NCBI RefSeq assembly: GCF_041435015.1
Contig: NZ_CP107989.1
Location: 3,286,001 to 3,350,000 of the forward strand
Direction: 5' to 3'
Length of the DNA: 64,000 nt
From: Streptomyces canus
GTDB taxonomy: Bacteria; Actinomycetota; Actinomycetes; Streptomycetales; Streptomycetaceae
This document shows, one piece after another, positions 25,857-34,202 of the stretch. Both the position numbers and the translations under genes were made by a program. Each line of letters opens with the position of its first letter. Position 1 is the stretch's first letter. Under the pieces are notes generated by a model, which was given only the letters and a program-made list of their open reading frames with translations, had not been told where the DNA came from and did no database searches.

Positions 25857-27266
25857 TCAGAACCCCCCGCCCCCGAAGTCCCCTCCTCCGCCGAAATCGC
25901 CACCGCCTCCGAAGTCCCCGCCACCCCCGAAGCCGCCGAAGTCCCCGGAGTCGAAGTCCGAGCCGGAGAGGTCGCCGCCCTCGTAACCGCCGAAATCGCC
26001 GTAACCGGAGCCGTAGTCGGCCGCGTAGGCGGGGGTGGCCATCATGCTGCCGAGGACCGTGCCGACCAGCAGGCCGGGGAGGAGGCCGCCGCCGAAGTAG
26101 CCGCCGGCCCAGGGGCCGTAGGCGGGGCCCGCGTCCCAGTAGGGGCGGCGGCCCTGGTCGGTGTCGACCTCGCGCATCACCGGGTCCCGGCCGTCGGACA
26201 GGCGGGTGGCGTCGGCGGCGCAGACCGGGACCTCGCGCGGGGCCCCGCCCGGCGGCGTCCAGGTGGCGTCGGTGACGGAGGGACCGTGGCGGGGGTCGAA
26301 GAAGCAGGGGACCCGGCGCTCGGGAAGGGTCCGGCCCTCACGGCGCGCCGCGAGCTGGGCCAGCGAGAAGCGGCCGTCCTCCAGGGCTCCGGTGACCGCC
26401 CGCACGTCCTCGGGTCTCGTGGCCGCCCCCATGAGCGACTTCGCCTGCTCGTACGCGTCCAGGGCCCGCTCGTAGTCCGCGCGCATCGCGTCGTCGGCGC
26501 CCGCCTCGGCCGGGTGGAAGTCCAGCCGGTCCAGTTCCTCGCCGAACGCCGTGATGTCCTCGTCCACCACCACCCGCAGCTTCTCCAGCGCGGCCCGCTG
26601 CTCCTCCGCGTGCCGGCGCCGGTTGCGCCGCACCAGCGTGTACGCGCCCGCCCCACCGGCCACGAGCACCGCGCCGACCGTGATCAGTGCCGTGCTCGAG
26701 ACCCCGCCCCCGTCGTCGGAGGTCTGCCAGGTCGACGGGGCCGAGCCGCCCATGTTGGTGAGCGCGGCGGCGGTGAAGTCGGTCAGCTGGGCGCGGGTGT
26801 CCTCGCCCTGGACGGTCGTCACCAGGTTCCGTACGGCCGCGCCCGGCAGGACCGAGGCGTCGGCACGGGCGTCGAAGGCGTCGCCCAGGCGGACCGCGTA
26901 CAGGCCGGTGATGCCGGTCGCGGTGCGCAGCTTCGTGAACAGGTCCTGCTTCGGGTAGTCGGCGGGCAGCACCGCGACGAACAGCGGCTTGTCCGCCTTC
27001 GTGATCCGGTCCGCCAGGGCGTCCGCGTCCTTGGCGGACAGCTGGGCCGCGGCGGCCGGATCGACGTAGACGGGGCTCTTGCGGAGGGCCTGGCCGATGG
27101 CCGAGACGCTCGTGGCGCTCGGCGTGCTCGTCGTGCTCGTCGTGTTCGTGGTGGCGGAGACGGGCCGGGCGCCCGCCGCCAGGACGGCCAGGACCGCGAG
27201 CACCAGGGCGAACAGCAGCCCTGGAAGGCTCCGGGTCCGTACTACGGCCTGCGCGGCGGCCTTCAT
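25857..27266 (-). CDS. Membrane-anchored TPM-like protein with glycine-rich tail
   Basis: A 469-residue envelope protein. A signal or anchor segment at about 13-35 (LPGLLFALVLAVLAVLAAG) is followed by an extracytoplasmic alpha/beta domain (about 60-180: SPVYVDPAAAAQLSAKDADALADRI, PLFVAVLPADYP) that resembles TPM-type domains. Then come a second membrane span (about 195-213), a basic stop-transfer sequence, and a cytoplasmic helical part (about 220-300). The C-terminus is a hydrophobic Gly-rich stretch ending in repeated DFGGGG units. I recall several similar streptomycete proteins without known function. ATG at 27266. Confidence 0.75.
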   Translation of the reverse strand: MKAAAQAVVRTRSLPGLLFALVLAVLAVLAAGARPVSATTNTTSTTSTPSATSVSAIGQALRKSPVYVDPAAAAQLSAKDADALADRITKADKPLFVAVLPADYPKQDLFTKLRTATGITGLYAVRLGDAFDARADASVLPGAAVRNLVTTVQGEDTRAQLTDFTAAALTNMGGSAPSTWQTSDDGGGVSSTALITVGAVLVAGGAGAYTLVRRNRRRHAEEQRAALEKLRVVVDEDITAFGEELDRLDFHPAEAGADDAMRADYERALDAYEQAKSLMGAATRPEDVRAVTGALEDGRFSLAQLAARREGRTLPERRVPCFFDPRHGPSVTDATWTPPGGAPREVPVCAADATRLSDGRDPVMREVDTDQGRRPYWDAGPAYGPWAGGYFGGGLLPGLLVGTVLGSMMATPAYAADYGSGYGDFGGYEGGDLSGSDFDSGDFGGFGGGGDFGGGGDFGGGGDFGGGGF

Positions 27267-27316
27267 ACTTCGAAGCTACCCGAAACCTCCCGGAACCGAC
27301 CTCTCAGGCGGTCGTC

Positions 27317-30300
27317 TCAGGCGGCCCGATACGCCTCCGTCAGCTTCCGCACCGCCTCTCCGTAGTGTCCGGTCAGCAGCAGGTGGTCGGCCTCGGCGAA
27401 GGGCTTGGCCATGGCGGCCGTCACCCGCTGTGCCGCCTTGCGCTGGACGATCAGCCGGGCCTGCCCGACGAGCGCGCGGCCCCTGTCGTCGGCGCCGGCC
27501 CGCTCGGCCGCCCTGGCCGCGGCCCCGAGCGCCTCGAGCCTGGCCGCCCCGCCGTCCGGGACCTTGGTGAGCGTGGTCAGGCCCCAGCCGTAGGGGAACT
27601 GCGGGTCGTACGCCGCGTCACCGACGTTGATCGGCAGCTGCGCCTGCGACCTGGGCCAGGTGACGGGGAGCCGGCCGGTGAAGGCCCGCTTGCCGTACAG
27701 GACGTCCGCGACCCCCTCGCCCTCGGTGCCCGGCAGCCAGGAGGCCACCAGGGCGTCGATCTCGCCGAGCCGGTCACCGATGAGCTGAGGCCGCCCGGAG
27801 ACGATCAGCACCGCGCACTTCATGGCCGCGCACACCTTGTCGACGGCGGCCCGGTCGGCGGCGGACAGCTCCAGGTCGTGGCCGTTGCCGACGTCTCCGA
27901 CGCCCTCGGCGTACGGGGTCTCGCCGACGACGACCACACCGACGTCGTAGCCGGTCAGCGGCTCGGAGGCGTCCTTGGAGTAGGTCAGCCGCGCGGAGTT
28001 CCCGCGCATCGCCTCCAGGATCGTCGTGCCGGGGGTGATGGCACCGGAGGCACCCTGCCAGGTGACCGTCCAGCCACCGCTCTGGTTGCCGATGTCGTCG
28101 GCGTTGGACCCGGCGACGTACACCTTCTGCGACCTCCTCAGCGGCAGCACGCTCCCCGCGTTCTTCAGCAGCACCTGCGACTCGGCGGCCGCCTCGCGTG
28201 CCACGGCCCGGTGCCCGGTGGAACCGATCCTCGAGGCGCCGCTCGTGTCGGCGTACGGCTTCTCGAAGAGCCCGAGCCTGAACTTCTGCGTGAGGATGCG
28301 CGCCACGGCGTCGTCGATCCGCTTCTCGCTGACGCGACCGGCCCGCACCTCCTGGACGAGCGCGGTGTGGAAGTCCTTGTAGGCGTAAGGGGCCATGACC
28401 ATGTCGACGCCGGCGTTGACGGACGTACGGACGTCGCTCGCGTAGTCGCCGGGGATCTGGTCGATGCCGTTCCAGTCGCTGATGACGAAGCCGTCGAAGC
28501 CGAGCTTCTTCTTAAGGACTCCGTTGATCATGTCGGCGCGGGCGTGCATCTTCACCGGTCCGAGGCCGTCGCCGACGACATCGAGCGAGGAGTACGACGG
28601 CATGACCGAGCCGACGCCACGGTCCACCGCGGTCTTGTACGGCGCGAGGTGGATCGCCTCCAGCTGCGCTCGCGTGACCGTGGTGACGCCCTGGTCGATG
28701 GTGTAGGTGCCGGTGGTGGAGGAGCCGTACGCGGTTCCGCCGTCGCCGACGAAGTGCTTGGCGGTGGCGAGGACCCTGTCGTCGTCCTTCAGGTCCCGTC
28801 CGTCACGGGCGCCCTGGAGCCCCTGGACGACCGTCTCCATCGACTCGACGAGAGCCGGGTCCTCGCCGAAGGACTCGTAGGAACGGCCCCAGCGTTCGTC
28901 GCGGGTGACGCAGAGGCAGGGCGCGAAGTCCCAGGGGATGCCGGTGGCACGGACCTCGGCGGCGGTCACGGCACCTGTCCGCTGCGCGAGCCCGGGGTTC
29001 CGGGTCGCGCCGATGCCGATGTTGTGCGGCATGACCGTGGCACCGACCAGATTGTTGTGGCCGTGGACGGCGTCGACGCCGTAGATGAGCGGGATCTGGA
29101 ACCTGGTTGCCTGCGCCCGGAGTTGGAAGGAGTCGATCATCTTCGCCCAGGCCTCCGCGGTGTTGGGCGTGGGCGTGGAGCCGCCGCCGGAGAGCAGCGA
29201 GCCGAGGTCGTCGGCGGCGATGTCGGCCCCGGTCCCGACGGCTCCGCGCTCGGCCTGGGTCATCTGACCGGTCTTCTCCGCGAGGGACATCCGGGAGAGG
29301 AGGTCCGCGACCCTCTTCTTCACGGGGAGCTTGCTGTTCAGATACGGCAGCCCGTGCGCGTCGATGACGACCTGCGGGGTCTCGGCGGGGGCCTTGGCGC
29401 CGGTGACGGTGAGCTTGAGGGGGATGGTCTCGGCGGTCTCGGAGGCGGTCCTGTCCTTGCGGGTGACGACCTGGAGGGTGCGGGTGGTGCCGGACGCGGT
29501 GCCCGCGGGGAAGGTGAACTCGCCCTTCAGGGGAACGTAGTCCGCGTCCGAGGCCGTGCCGCCCGCCGTCTCGTAGGCGACCGTCACCGGTTCGTCGATC
29601 GGGGCGGAGCCGGTGGTGGCGACGGTGATTCCGACCTTCGCGGTCCTGCCCTGCGTGACCGGGTAGACGGCGGAGTCGGTGGTGACGTTCGCGCGCAGCG
29701 ACTGGTCGGCCTTGCCGTACAACTCGACGCCGTCCAGGGCGAATCGGCCGGGTGCGCCGACGGGGAGTGTGACGCCGTACCCCCACATCTCCGTCAGCCC
29801 CAGGACGTGGTCGATGCCGCCGACGGGCTGGTAGTCGGTGCGATAGGCGAAGTCCGTGAAGGGGATCTCGATCTGCTTCCAGCCGCTGAAGTCGTCGGTG
29901 AAGGACGTCGTCCACAGCTCGGAGGCCTCGCCGTTCGCGCCGCCGTCCTTGAGCTCGAAGGCGACCTTCCTGCCGTTGTTCTGGCCTTCCCACCAGAAGC
30001 GGATGCCCCGGTGGGCGGACCAGTCGTGGGCGGGCTCGGCGAAGGCGAAGTCGTGTGTGAAGCCGCCGTAGCCGCTGATGTCATAGGTGCCGGTGAGGAC
30101 CTGGTCTCCCTCGGGAGCGTCATCCCGGGGGCCGAGCTTGAGAGTTGGCGGGTCGTCGGTGTCGCTGCCCCAGGTGAAGATGCCGTTCTCCGGCGGGCTC
30201 GCGAAGGGGACTTCGCCCTCGAAGCGGTCGACCGGAACCGGGGGCGGGTCGTCGGCGGCTCGGGCGACGGCCAGGGGCAGCAGGGAGGTGAGCAGGGCGG

Positions 30301-30328
30301 CGGAGACGAGCAGGGCGGTTCTTCGCAT
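27317..30328 (-). CDS. Secreted glycoside hydrolase family 3 beta-glucosidase/exoglucanase
   Basis: A 1,003-residue secreted enzyme. After the signal peptide (1-24, VARA) come a carbohydrate-binding-like jelly-roll domain (about 30-205, FWWEGQNNGRKVAFELKD), a Calx-beta-like domain (about 215-310), and the GH3 barrel starting at LPVKKRVADLLSRMSLAEKTGQ. Asp618 in GFVISDWNGID is the expected nucleophile; KHFVGDGGT is a substrate-site motif. The GH3 C-terminal sandwich ends near FPYGWGLT. A further helical tail of about 80 residues follows, which most family members lack. The ATG at 30328 has GGGAAGG upstream. It likely releases glucose from beta-glucans. Confidence 0.92.
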   Translation of the reverse strand: MRRTALLVSAALLTSLLPLAVARAADDPPPVPVDRFEGEVPFASPPENGIFTWGSDTDDPPTLKLGPRDDAPEGDQVLTGTYDISGYGGFTHDFAFAEPAHDWSAHRGIRFWWEGQNNGRKVAFELKDGGANGEASELWTTSFTDDFSGWKQIEIPFTDFAYRTDYQPVGGIDHVLGLTEMWGYGVTLPVGAPGRFALDGVELYGKADQSLRANVTTDSAVYPVTQGRTAKVGITVATTGSAPIDEPVTVAYETAGGTASDADYVPLKGEFTFPAGTASGTTRTLQVVTRKDRTASETAETIPLKLTVTGAKAPAETPQVVIDAHGLPYLNSKLPVKKRVADLLSRMSLAEKTGQMTQAERGAVGTGADIAADDLGSLLSGGGSTPTPNTAEAWAKMIDSFQLRAQATRFQIPLIYGVDAVHGHNNLVGATVMPHNIGIGATRNPGLAQRTGAVTAAEVRATGIPWDFAPCLCVTRDERWGRSYESFGEDPALVESMETVVQGLQGARDGRDLKDDDRVLATAKHFVGDGGTAYGSSTTGTYTIDQGVTTVTRAQLEAIHLAPYKTAVDRGVGSVMPSYSSLDVVGDGLGPVKMHARADMINGVLKKKLGFDGFVISDWNGIDQIPGDYASDVRTSVNAGVDMVMAPYAYKDFHTALVQEVRAGRVSEKRIDDAVARILTQKFRLGLFEKPYADTSGASRIGSTGHRAVAREAAAESQVLLKNAGSVLPLRRSQKVYVAGSNADDIGNQSGGWTVTWQGASGAITPGTTILEAMRGNSARLTYSKDASEPLTGYDVGVVVVGETPYAEGVGDVGNGHDLELSAADRAAVDKVCAAMKCAVLIVSGRPQLIGDRLGEIDALVASWLPGTEGEGVADVLYGKRAFTGRLPVTWPRSQAQLPINVGDAAYDPQFPYGWGLTTLTKVPDGGAARLEALGAAARAAERAGADDRGRALVGQARLIVQRKAAQRVTAAMAKPFAEADHLLLTGHYGEAVRKLTEAYRAA

Positions 30329-30367
30329 GGACCTTCCCTCGGCTCTCAGGGTTCACACAGGACTTAC

Positions 30368-30380
30368 CTCACGGCGTGAG
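30368..30380. promoter_or_regulatory. Palindrome upstream of the GH3 gene, candidate operator
   Basis: CTCACG-G-CGTGAG is a perfect 6-bp inverted repeat about 40 bp upstream of the GH3 start. It could bind a LacI-type sugar regulator, but it does not match the CebR consensus (TGGGAGCGCTCCCA). Confidence 0.25.
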
Positions 30381-30527
30381 TGAACTGAGAGCACGCGAGT
30401 CCGTCAAGACAGCACGTCGGCCATTGCGTCCCGGGCGCGTTGTACGACCGCAACGCGACCGGTGCGCAACGGTGGTCGTGCGGCGGAGCGAGCGGTGCCA
30501 TCCTCGGCAGGCGACGGGGGTGGGGCT

Positions 30528-31010
30528 GTGAGACGACGGTTCATCGGCGGGGTGGCTCTGGTGGGCGGAGCCGTGGGGCTGTTGAGCGGGTGCACGGCCG
30601 TCGATCTGCCGCTGGCCGGGGTCCGGGTCGGGGCGAACGGGGCGCCGTACGCGTTGCTCAGGCCGTGCGGGGACGAGGACTACCGCACGCCCGGGCTCGA
30701 CGGGTGGGTCGGGGAGGGACCCGTCACCACCGGGTGGCTCGTGAAGAAGACGAAGCTGAGCGGAGACGCCGACTTCCCGCTGTTCTCGCCTCCGGCCGCC
30801 TGGGGCGCCCGGCACCGGGGCACCCAGCGGCTGCTGCCGAAGCACCACTACACGCTGAGCTTCGGCCACTACGTGACCGGCGACTCCTACAACGGCCTCG
30901 TCACCTTCACCGCCGCCGACCTCGACGCGCTCGAGCCCGGCCAGGTCTGGGCCGACGGCCGGGCCATGAGCCTCGGCGAGTTCGAGGAGCTCGCCGAGGA
31001 CTCGTGCTGA
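30528..31010 (+). CDS. Putative lipoprotein of unknown function
   Basis: A 160-residue protein starting VRRRFIGGVALVGGAVGLLSGC; LLSGC is a lipobox with lipid attachment at Cys22. The rest has no domain that I recognise; it has aromatic-rich pairs (HYTLSFGHYVTGDSY, QVWADG) typical of a small beta-rich extracellular domain. The GTG at 30528 is chosen because it places the twin basic residues directly before the hydrophobic core and has GGGGTGGGG upstream. It is convergent with cimA, with only 7 bp between stops. Confidence 0.8.
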   Translation: MRRRFIGGVALVGGAVGLLSGCTAVDLPLAGVRVGANGAPYALLRPCGDEDYRTPGLDGWVGEGPVTTGWLVKKTKLSGDADFPLFSPPAAWGARHRGTQRLLPKHHYTLSFGHYVTGDSYNGLVTFTAADLDALEPGQVWADGRAMSLGEFEELAEDSC

Positions 31011-31017
31011 GCAGTGG

Positions 31018-32622
31018 CTACTCCGCCGGCTCCACCCCGGCCCGCAGCAGCCCGTACGTGTAGGCGTCCTCCAGGGCCTGCCACGACGCCGCGATCACGT
31101 TCTCCGCGACGCCCACCGTCGACCACTCCCCCGTGCCGTCCGACGTGGAGATCAGGACGCGGGTGGTGGACTGGGTGCCGTGGACGCCTTCGAGGATGCG
31201 GACCTTGTAGTCGACGAGGTCGAGCTTGGCGAGCTGGGGGTAGATCTTCTCCAGGGCCACGCGCAGGGCGCGGTCGAGGGCGTTGACCGGGCCGTTGCCC
31301 TCCGCGGTGGCGACGATGCGCTCGCCCTTGGCGAAGAGCTTGACCGTGGCCTCGTTGGCGTGGGTGCCGTCGGGGCGGTCCTCCACGATCGCGCGCCAGG
31401 ACTCGACCCCGAAGTACTTCAGGGGCTTGCCCTGGACCTCGGCGCGCAGGAGGAGTTCGAAGGAGGCGTCGGCGGCCTCGTACGTGTAGCCCTTGAGTTC
31501 GCGTTCCTTGACCCGCTCCACGACCCGGCCGACCAGCTCGCGGTCGCCGCCGAGGTCGACGCCGAGTTCCTTGCCCTTGAGCTCGATCGAGGCGCGGCCC
31601 GCCATGTCGGAGACCAGCATCCGCATGGTGTTGCCGACCTGCTCGGGGTCGATGTGCTGGTAGAGGTCCGGGTCGACCTTGATCGCGGAGGCGTGCAGGC
31701 CCGCCTTGTGGGCGAAGGCCGAGACGCCGACGTAGGGCTGGTGGGTGGAGGGAGTGAGGTTGACGACCTCGGCGATCGCGTGCGAGATGCGGGTCATCTC
31801 GCGCAGCTTGCCGTCGGGGAGGACCTTCTTGCCGTACTTGAGCTCCAGGGCCGCGACGACCGGGAAGAGGTTGGCGTTGCCGACCCGCTCGCCGTAGCCG
31901 TTCGCAGTGCACTGGACGTGGGTCGCGCCCGCGTCCACGGCGGCGAGGGTGTTGGCGACCGCACAGCCGGTGTCGTCCTGGGCGTGGATGCCGAGCCGGG
32001 CACCGGTGTCCGCGAGGACGGTCGCGACGACCGCCTGGACCTGGGCCGGGAGCATGCCGCCGTTGGTGTCGCAGAGGATGACGACGGAGGCGCCGGCCTC
32101 CGAGGCCGCCCGTACGACGGCCTTCGCGTACTCCGGGTTCGCGCGGTAGCCGTCGAAGAAGTGCTCGCAGTCGACGAAGACGCGGCGGCCCTGGTCCTTC
32201 AGGAAGGACACCGTGTCGCGGACCATCTCCAGGTTCTCGTCCAACGTCGTCCTGAGCGCCAGCTCGACGTGTCGGTCGTGCGACTTGGCGACCAGGGTGA
32301 TCACGTCGGCGCCAGAGTCCAGGAGGGCCTTGACCTGCGGGTCCTCCGACGCCTTCGCGCCCGCCCGACGGGTCGCGCCGAAGGCGACGAGCTGGGCGTG
32401 CCGGAAGTCGATCTCCTGCCGGGCGCGGGCGAAGAACTCGGTGTCCCGTGGGTTGGCGCCGGGCCAGCCGCCCTCGATGAAGCCCACGCCGAAGTCGTCC
32501 AGGTGCCGTGCGATGGCCAGCTTGTCCGCGACGGTGAGGTTGATGCCCTCCCGCTGGGCGCCGTCGCGCAGGGTGGTGTCGAAGACGTGGAACTGATCGT
32601 CGAGCTCGCTGGTTGCGGTCAT
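31018..32622 (-). CDS. cimA: (R)-citramalate synthase
   Basis: A 534-residue enzyme of the HMGL-like/LeuA superfamily that condenses acetyl-CoA with pyruvate, providing a threonine-independent route to 2-oxobutyrate and isoleucine. FDTTLRDGAQREGINLTVADK at the N-terminus is the metal- and substrate-binding motif, followed by GWPGANP, the metal-binding GIHAQDDTGCAVAN, and a C-terminal regulatory dimer domain from about 410 (VRILEGVHGTQSTTRVLI). The length and motif spelling fit CimA rather than LeuA. The ATG is at 32622. The leader upstream carries a terminator with a U-tract and a short Met-Ile-Ile ORF, suggesting attenuation. Confidence 0.93.
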   Translation of the reverse strand: MTATSELDDQFHVFDTTLRDGAQREGINLTVADKLAIARHLDDFGVGFIEGGWPGANPRDTEFFARARQEIDFRHAQLVAFGATRRAGAKASEDPQVKALLDSGADVITLVAKSHDRHVELALRTTLDENLEMVRDTVSFLKDQGRRVFVDCEHFFDGYRANPEYAKAVVRAASEAGASVVILCDTNGGMLPAQVQAVVATVLADTGARLGIHAQDDTGCAVANTLAAVDAGATHVQCTANGYGERVGNANLFPVVAALELKYGKKVLPDGKLREMTRISHAIAEVVNLTPSTHQPYVGVSAFAHKAGLHASAIKVDPDLYQHIDPEQVGNTMRMLVSDMAGRASIELKGKELGVDLGGDRELVGRVVERVKERELKGYTYEAADASFELLLRAEVQGKPLKYFGVESWRAIVEDRPDGTHANEATVKLFAKGERIVATAEGNGPVNALDRALRVALEKIYPQLAKLDLVDYKVRILEGVHGTQSTTRVLISTSDGTGEWSTVGVAENVIAASWQALEDAYTYGLLRAGVEPAE

Positions 32623-32734
32623 GGTCTCAAGGCTCCTGAGGATTGGATCTCGGTCGTACCGGAATGACCGGCTCCACCGCCCCCACATACTCCCTCGCGC
32701 TCTCGCCTCCGGCTGCGGGTGGGCCAGAAATGCG

Positions 32735-32759
32735 AAAAACCCCTCGCGGGTGCGAGAGG
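32735..32759 (-). terminator. Terminator in the cimA leader (candidate attenuator)
   Basis: Read on the minus strand, CCTCTCGC-ACCC-GCGAGGGG forms an 8-bp stem (one T-G pair) followed by TTTTT. It lies 112 bp upstream of the cimA start, inside the 309-bp leader. It resembles the ilvB attenuator in sequence (GAGGGGTTTTT). It could also end the upstream beta-propeller transcript. Confidence 0.6.
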
Positions 32760-32814
32760 TCTGCGCGCGGGTCGAGGACGACGGTGTCCGCCCGTACCTG
32801 GTCGTACGTGGCGG

Positions 32815-32850
32815 TCACTGCGGACCGGCGCGCCTGCTGCCAATAATCAT
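32815..32850 (-). CDS. Candidate cimA leader peptide
   Basis: ATG at 32850 opens an 11-codon frame, MIIGSRRAGPQ, with two consecutive Ile codons (ATT ATT, rare in this genome). It ends 55 bp before the terminator at 32735-32759, the usual layout for ribosome-mediated attenuation. No clear ribosome-binding site precedes it, and its end is farther from the Ile codons than ideal, so this is only a candidate. Confidence 0.35.
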   Translation of the reverse strand: MIIGSRRAGPQ

Positions 32851-32931
32851 GGCGAACGAGAGCACGGAGGCAGTCTGGCACAGACCGCCCCCGTGCTCAC
32901 CCTCCGTCTCAGGATGCGAGCACTGTGCTGC

Positions 32932-34146
32932 TCATCGAAGGTGCCGTACGAACGCGTCGGTGCCCTCGTTGGTGTCGCCGGCCGGGATCAGCGTCGGGTC
33001 GGAGGACTGGAAGAGGATCCGGCGGGCGCCGTCGGCGATCCGGCCCGGCAGGACGTCGGCCGTCGCGGTGCCACCGGTCGTGTCCGGGGTGACGAGGGTC
33101 GTGGTGCCCTTCTTCAGGTCCCGCAGATAGACGGGGTACTCCTCGCCGTACCGGCTGCCGGGCTCGGCCACCTTCGACATGAACGTGAGATAGCGGCCGT
33201 CGGCGCTGATCGCCGCGTTCCGGGTGTAGACCTCGCCGCGGCCGCCCTGGGTGCCGTGGATGCGCTCGTTGGTGCCGGTGCGCAGGGAGTGCACGAACAC
33301 GTTCCAGCTCACGTCGGTGTCGTCGGGAACCAGGTGGGTGTCCCGGGACTCGAAGACGACCGTACGGCCGTCGCCGCTGATGGACGGGTTCAGCGACTCC
33401 CGCTCGGTCTGCGAGCCGTCGTAGGAGCGGTCGATCTGAGTGTGCTCGCCCGTGCCGCGGTCGTACATCCAGACGTCGCCCCAGTCGTCGCCGCGCGGCC
33501 CGTTCGCGTAGGAGTACTGGTAGACGATCCGGCGCCCGTCGTCACTGACCGTCGGCCGGGAGGCGTTGCGCGGCTCCCAGGTGGGCTTGGGGTGGCTGAC
33601 GCGCTCGGTGGTGCCCTTGATGCGGTCGCGCAGGAAGACCACGCCGGTGTTCCCGGCGGTCTCCTGGAGCGTGTAGACGGCGTAGCGGCCGTCGGGGCTG
33701 ACGGAGATCTCGGCGGGCCGCCCGGTGAAGCCCTCGGGGACCTCGATACCGAACCCGACCCGCTTGCCCGTCCCGATGTCGTGGATCCACAGCTCCGCGG
33801 ACTCCGGGCCGTACTCGGCGTAGACGTAGCGGCCGTCGTTCAGGACCGCCACCAGACCCCCGAAGCCCGCGAAGCGGAGCTTGCCGGTGTGCGGGTCGCG
33901 CAGGTACATACCGCCGTGCGGCACATGGGGGTCCAGGTCCTCGGCGTCCGAGGTGAGGGCGAGGTGGCGACCGTTGCGGCTGATGACCGCGGTGCGTGTG
34001 ACGCCGTTGCCCGCCTTTCCCTCCGGGGTGACGCTGACCGGCTCGGTGTACGGGCCCCTGGGTGCGGCGGTCGCCGCCGGAGCCGTGAGTGCCGCGGTGG
34101 CGATGGCCGCCAGGAGCGCGGCTGCCAGGCGCTTCTTGCCGTGCAT
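32932..34146 (-). CDS. Secreted TolB/WD40-like beta-propeller protein (third gene of a trio)
   Basis: A 404-residue protein with a signal peptide (MHGKKRLAAALLAAIATAALTAP, cleaved near ATAAP) and repeated beta-propeller blades of the TolB/PD40 kind: ISRNGRHLALTSD, VSPDGRYAVYTLQ, VSDDGRRIVYQYS, ISGDGRTVVFESRD, ISADGRYLTFMSK. The ATG at 34146 is chosen for the signal peptide and the GGGGGA 8 nt upstream. An in-frame ATG at 34206 overlaps the preceding gene's stop (ATGA) and would add MTDNAMTDNAM, a tandem 15-bp duplication. The function is unknown; no peptidase or other enzyme domain follows the propeller. Confidence 0.85.
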   Translation of the reverse strand: MHGKKRLAAALLAAIATAALTAPAATAAPRGPYTEPVSVTPEGKAGNGVTRTAVISRNGRHLALTSDAEDLDPHVPHGGMYLRDPHTGKLRFAGFGGLVAVLNDGRYVYAEYGPESAELWIHDIGTGKRVGFGIEVPEGFTGRPAEISVSPDGRYAVYTLQETAGNTGVVFLRDRIKGTTERVSHPKPTWEPRNASRPTVSDDGRRIVYQYSYANGPRGDDWGDVWMYDRGTGEHTQIDRSYDGSQTERESLNPSISGDGRTVVFESRDTHLVPDDTDVSWNVFVHSLRTGTNERIHGTQGGRGEVYTRNAAISADGRYLTFMSKVAEPGSRYGEEYPVYLRDLKKGTTTLVTPDTTGGTATADVLPGRIADGARRILFQSSDPTLIPAGDTNEGTDAFVRHLR

Positions 34147-34202
34147 GGTTGGTCCCCCGTGATCGGTCGTTGACATCGCGTTGTCCGTCATTGCGTTGTC
34201 CG

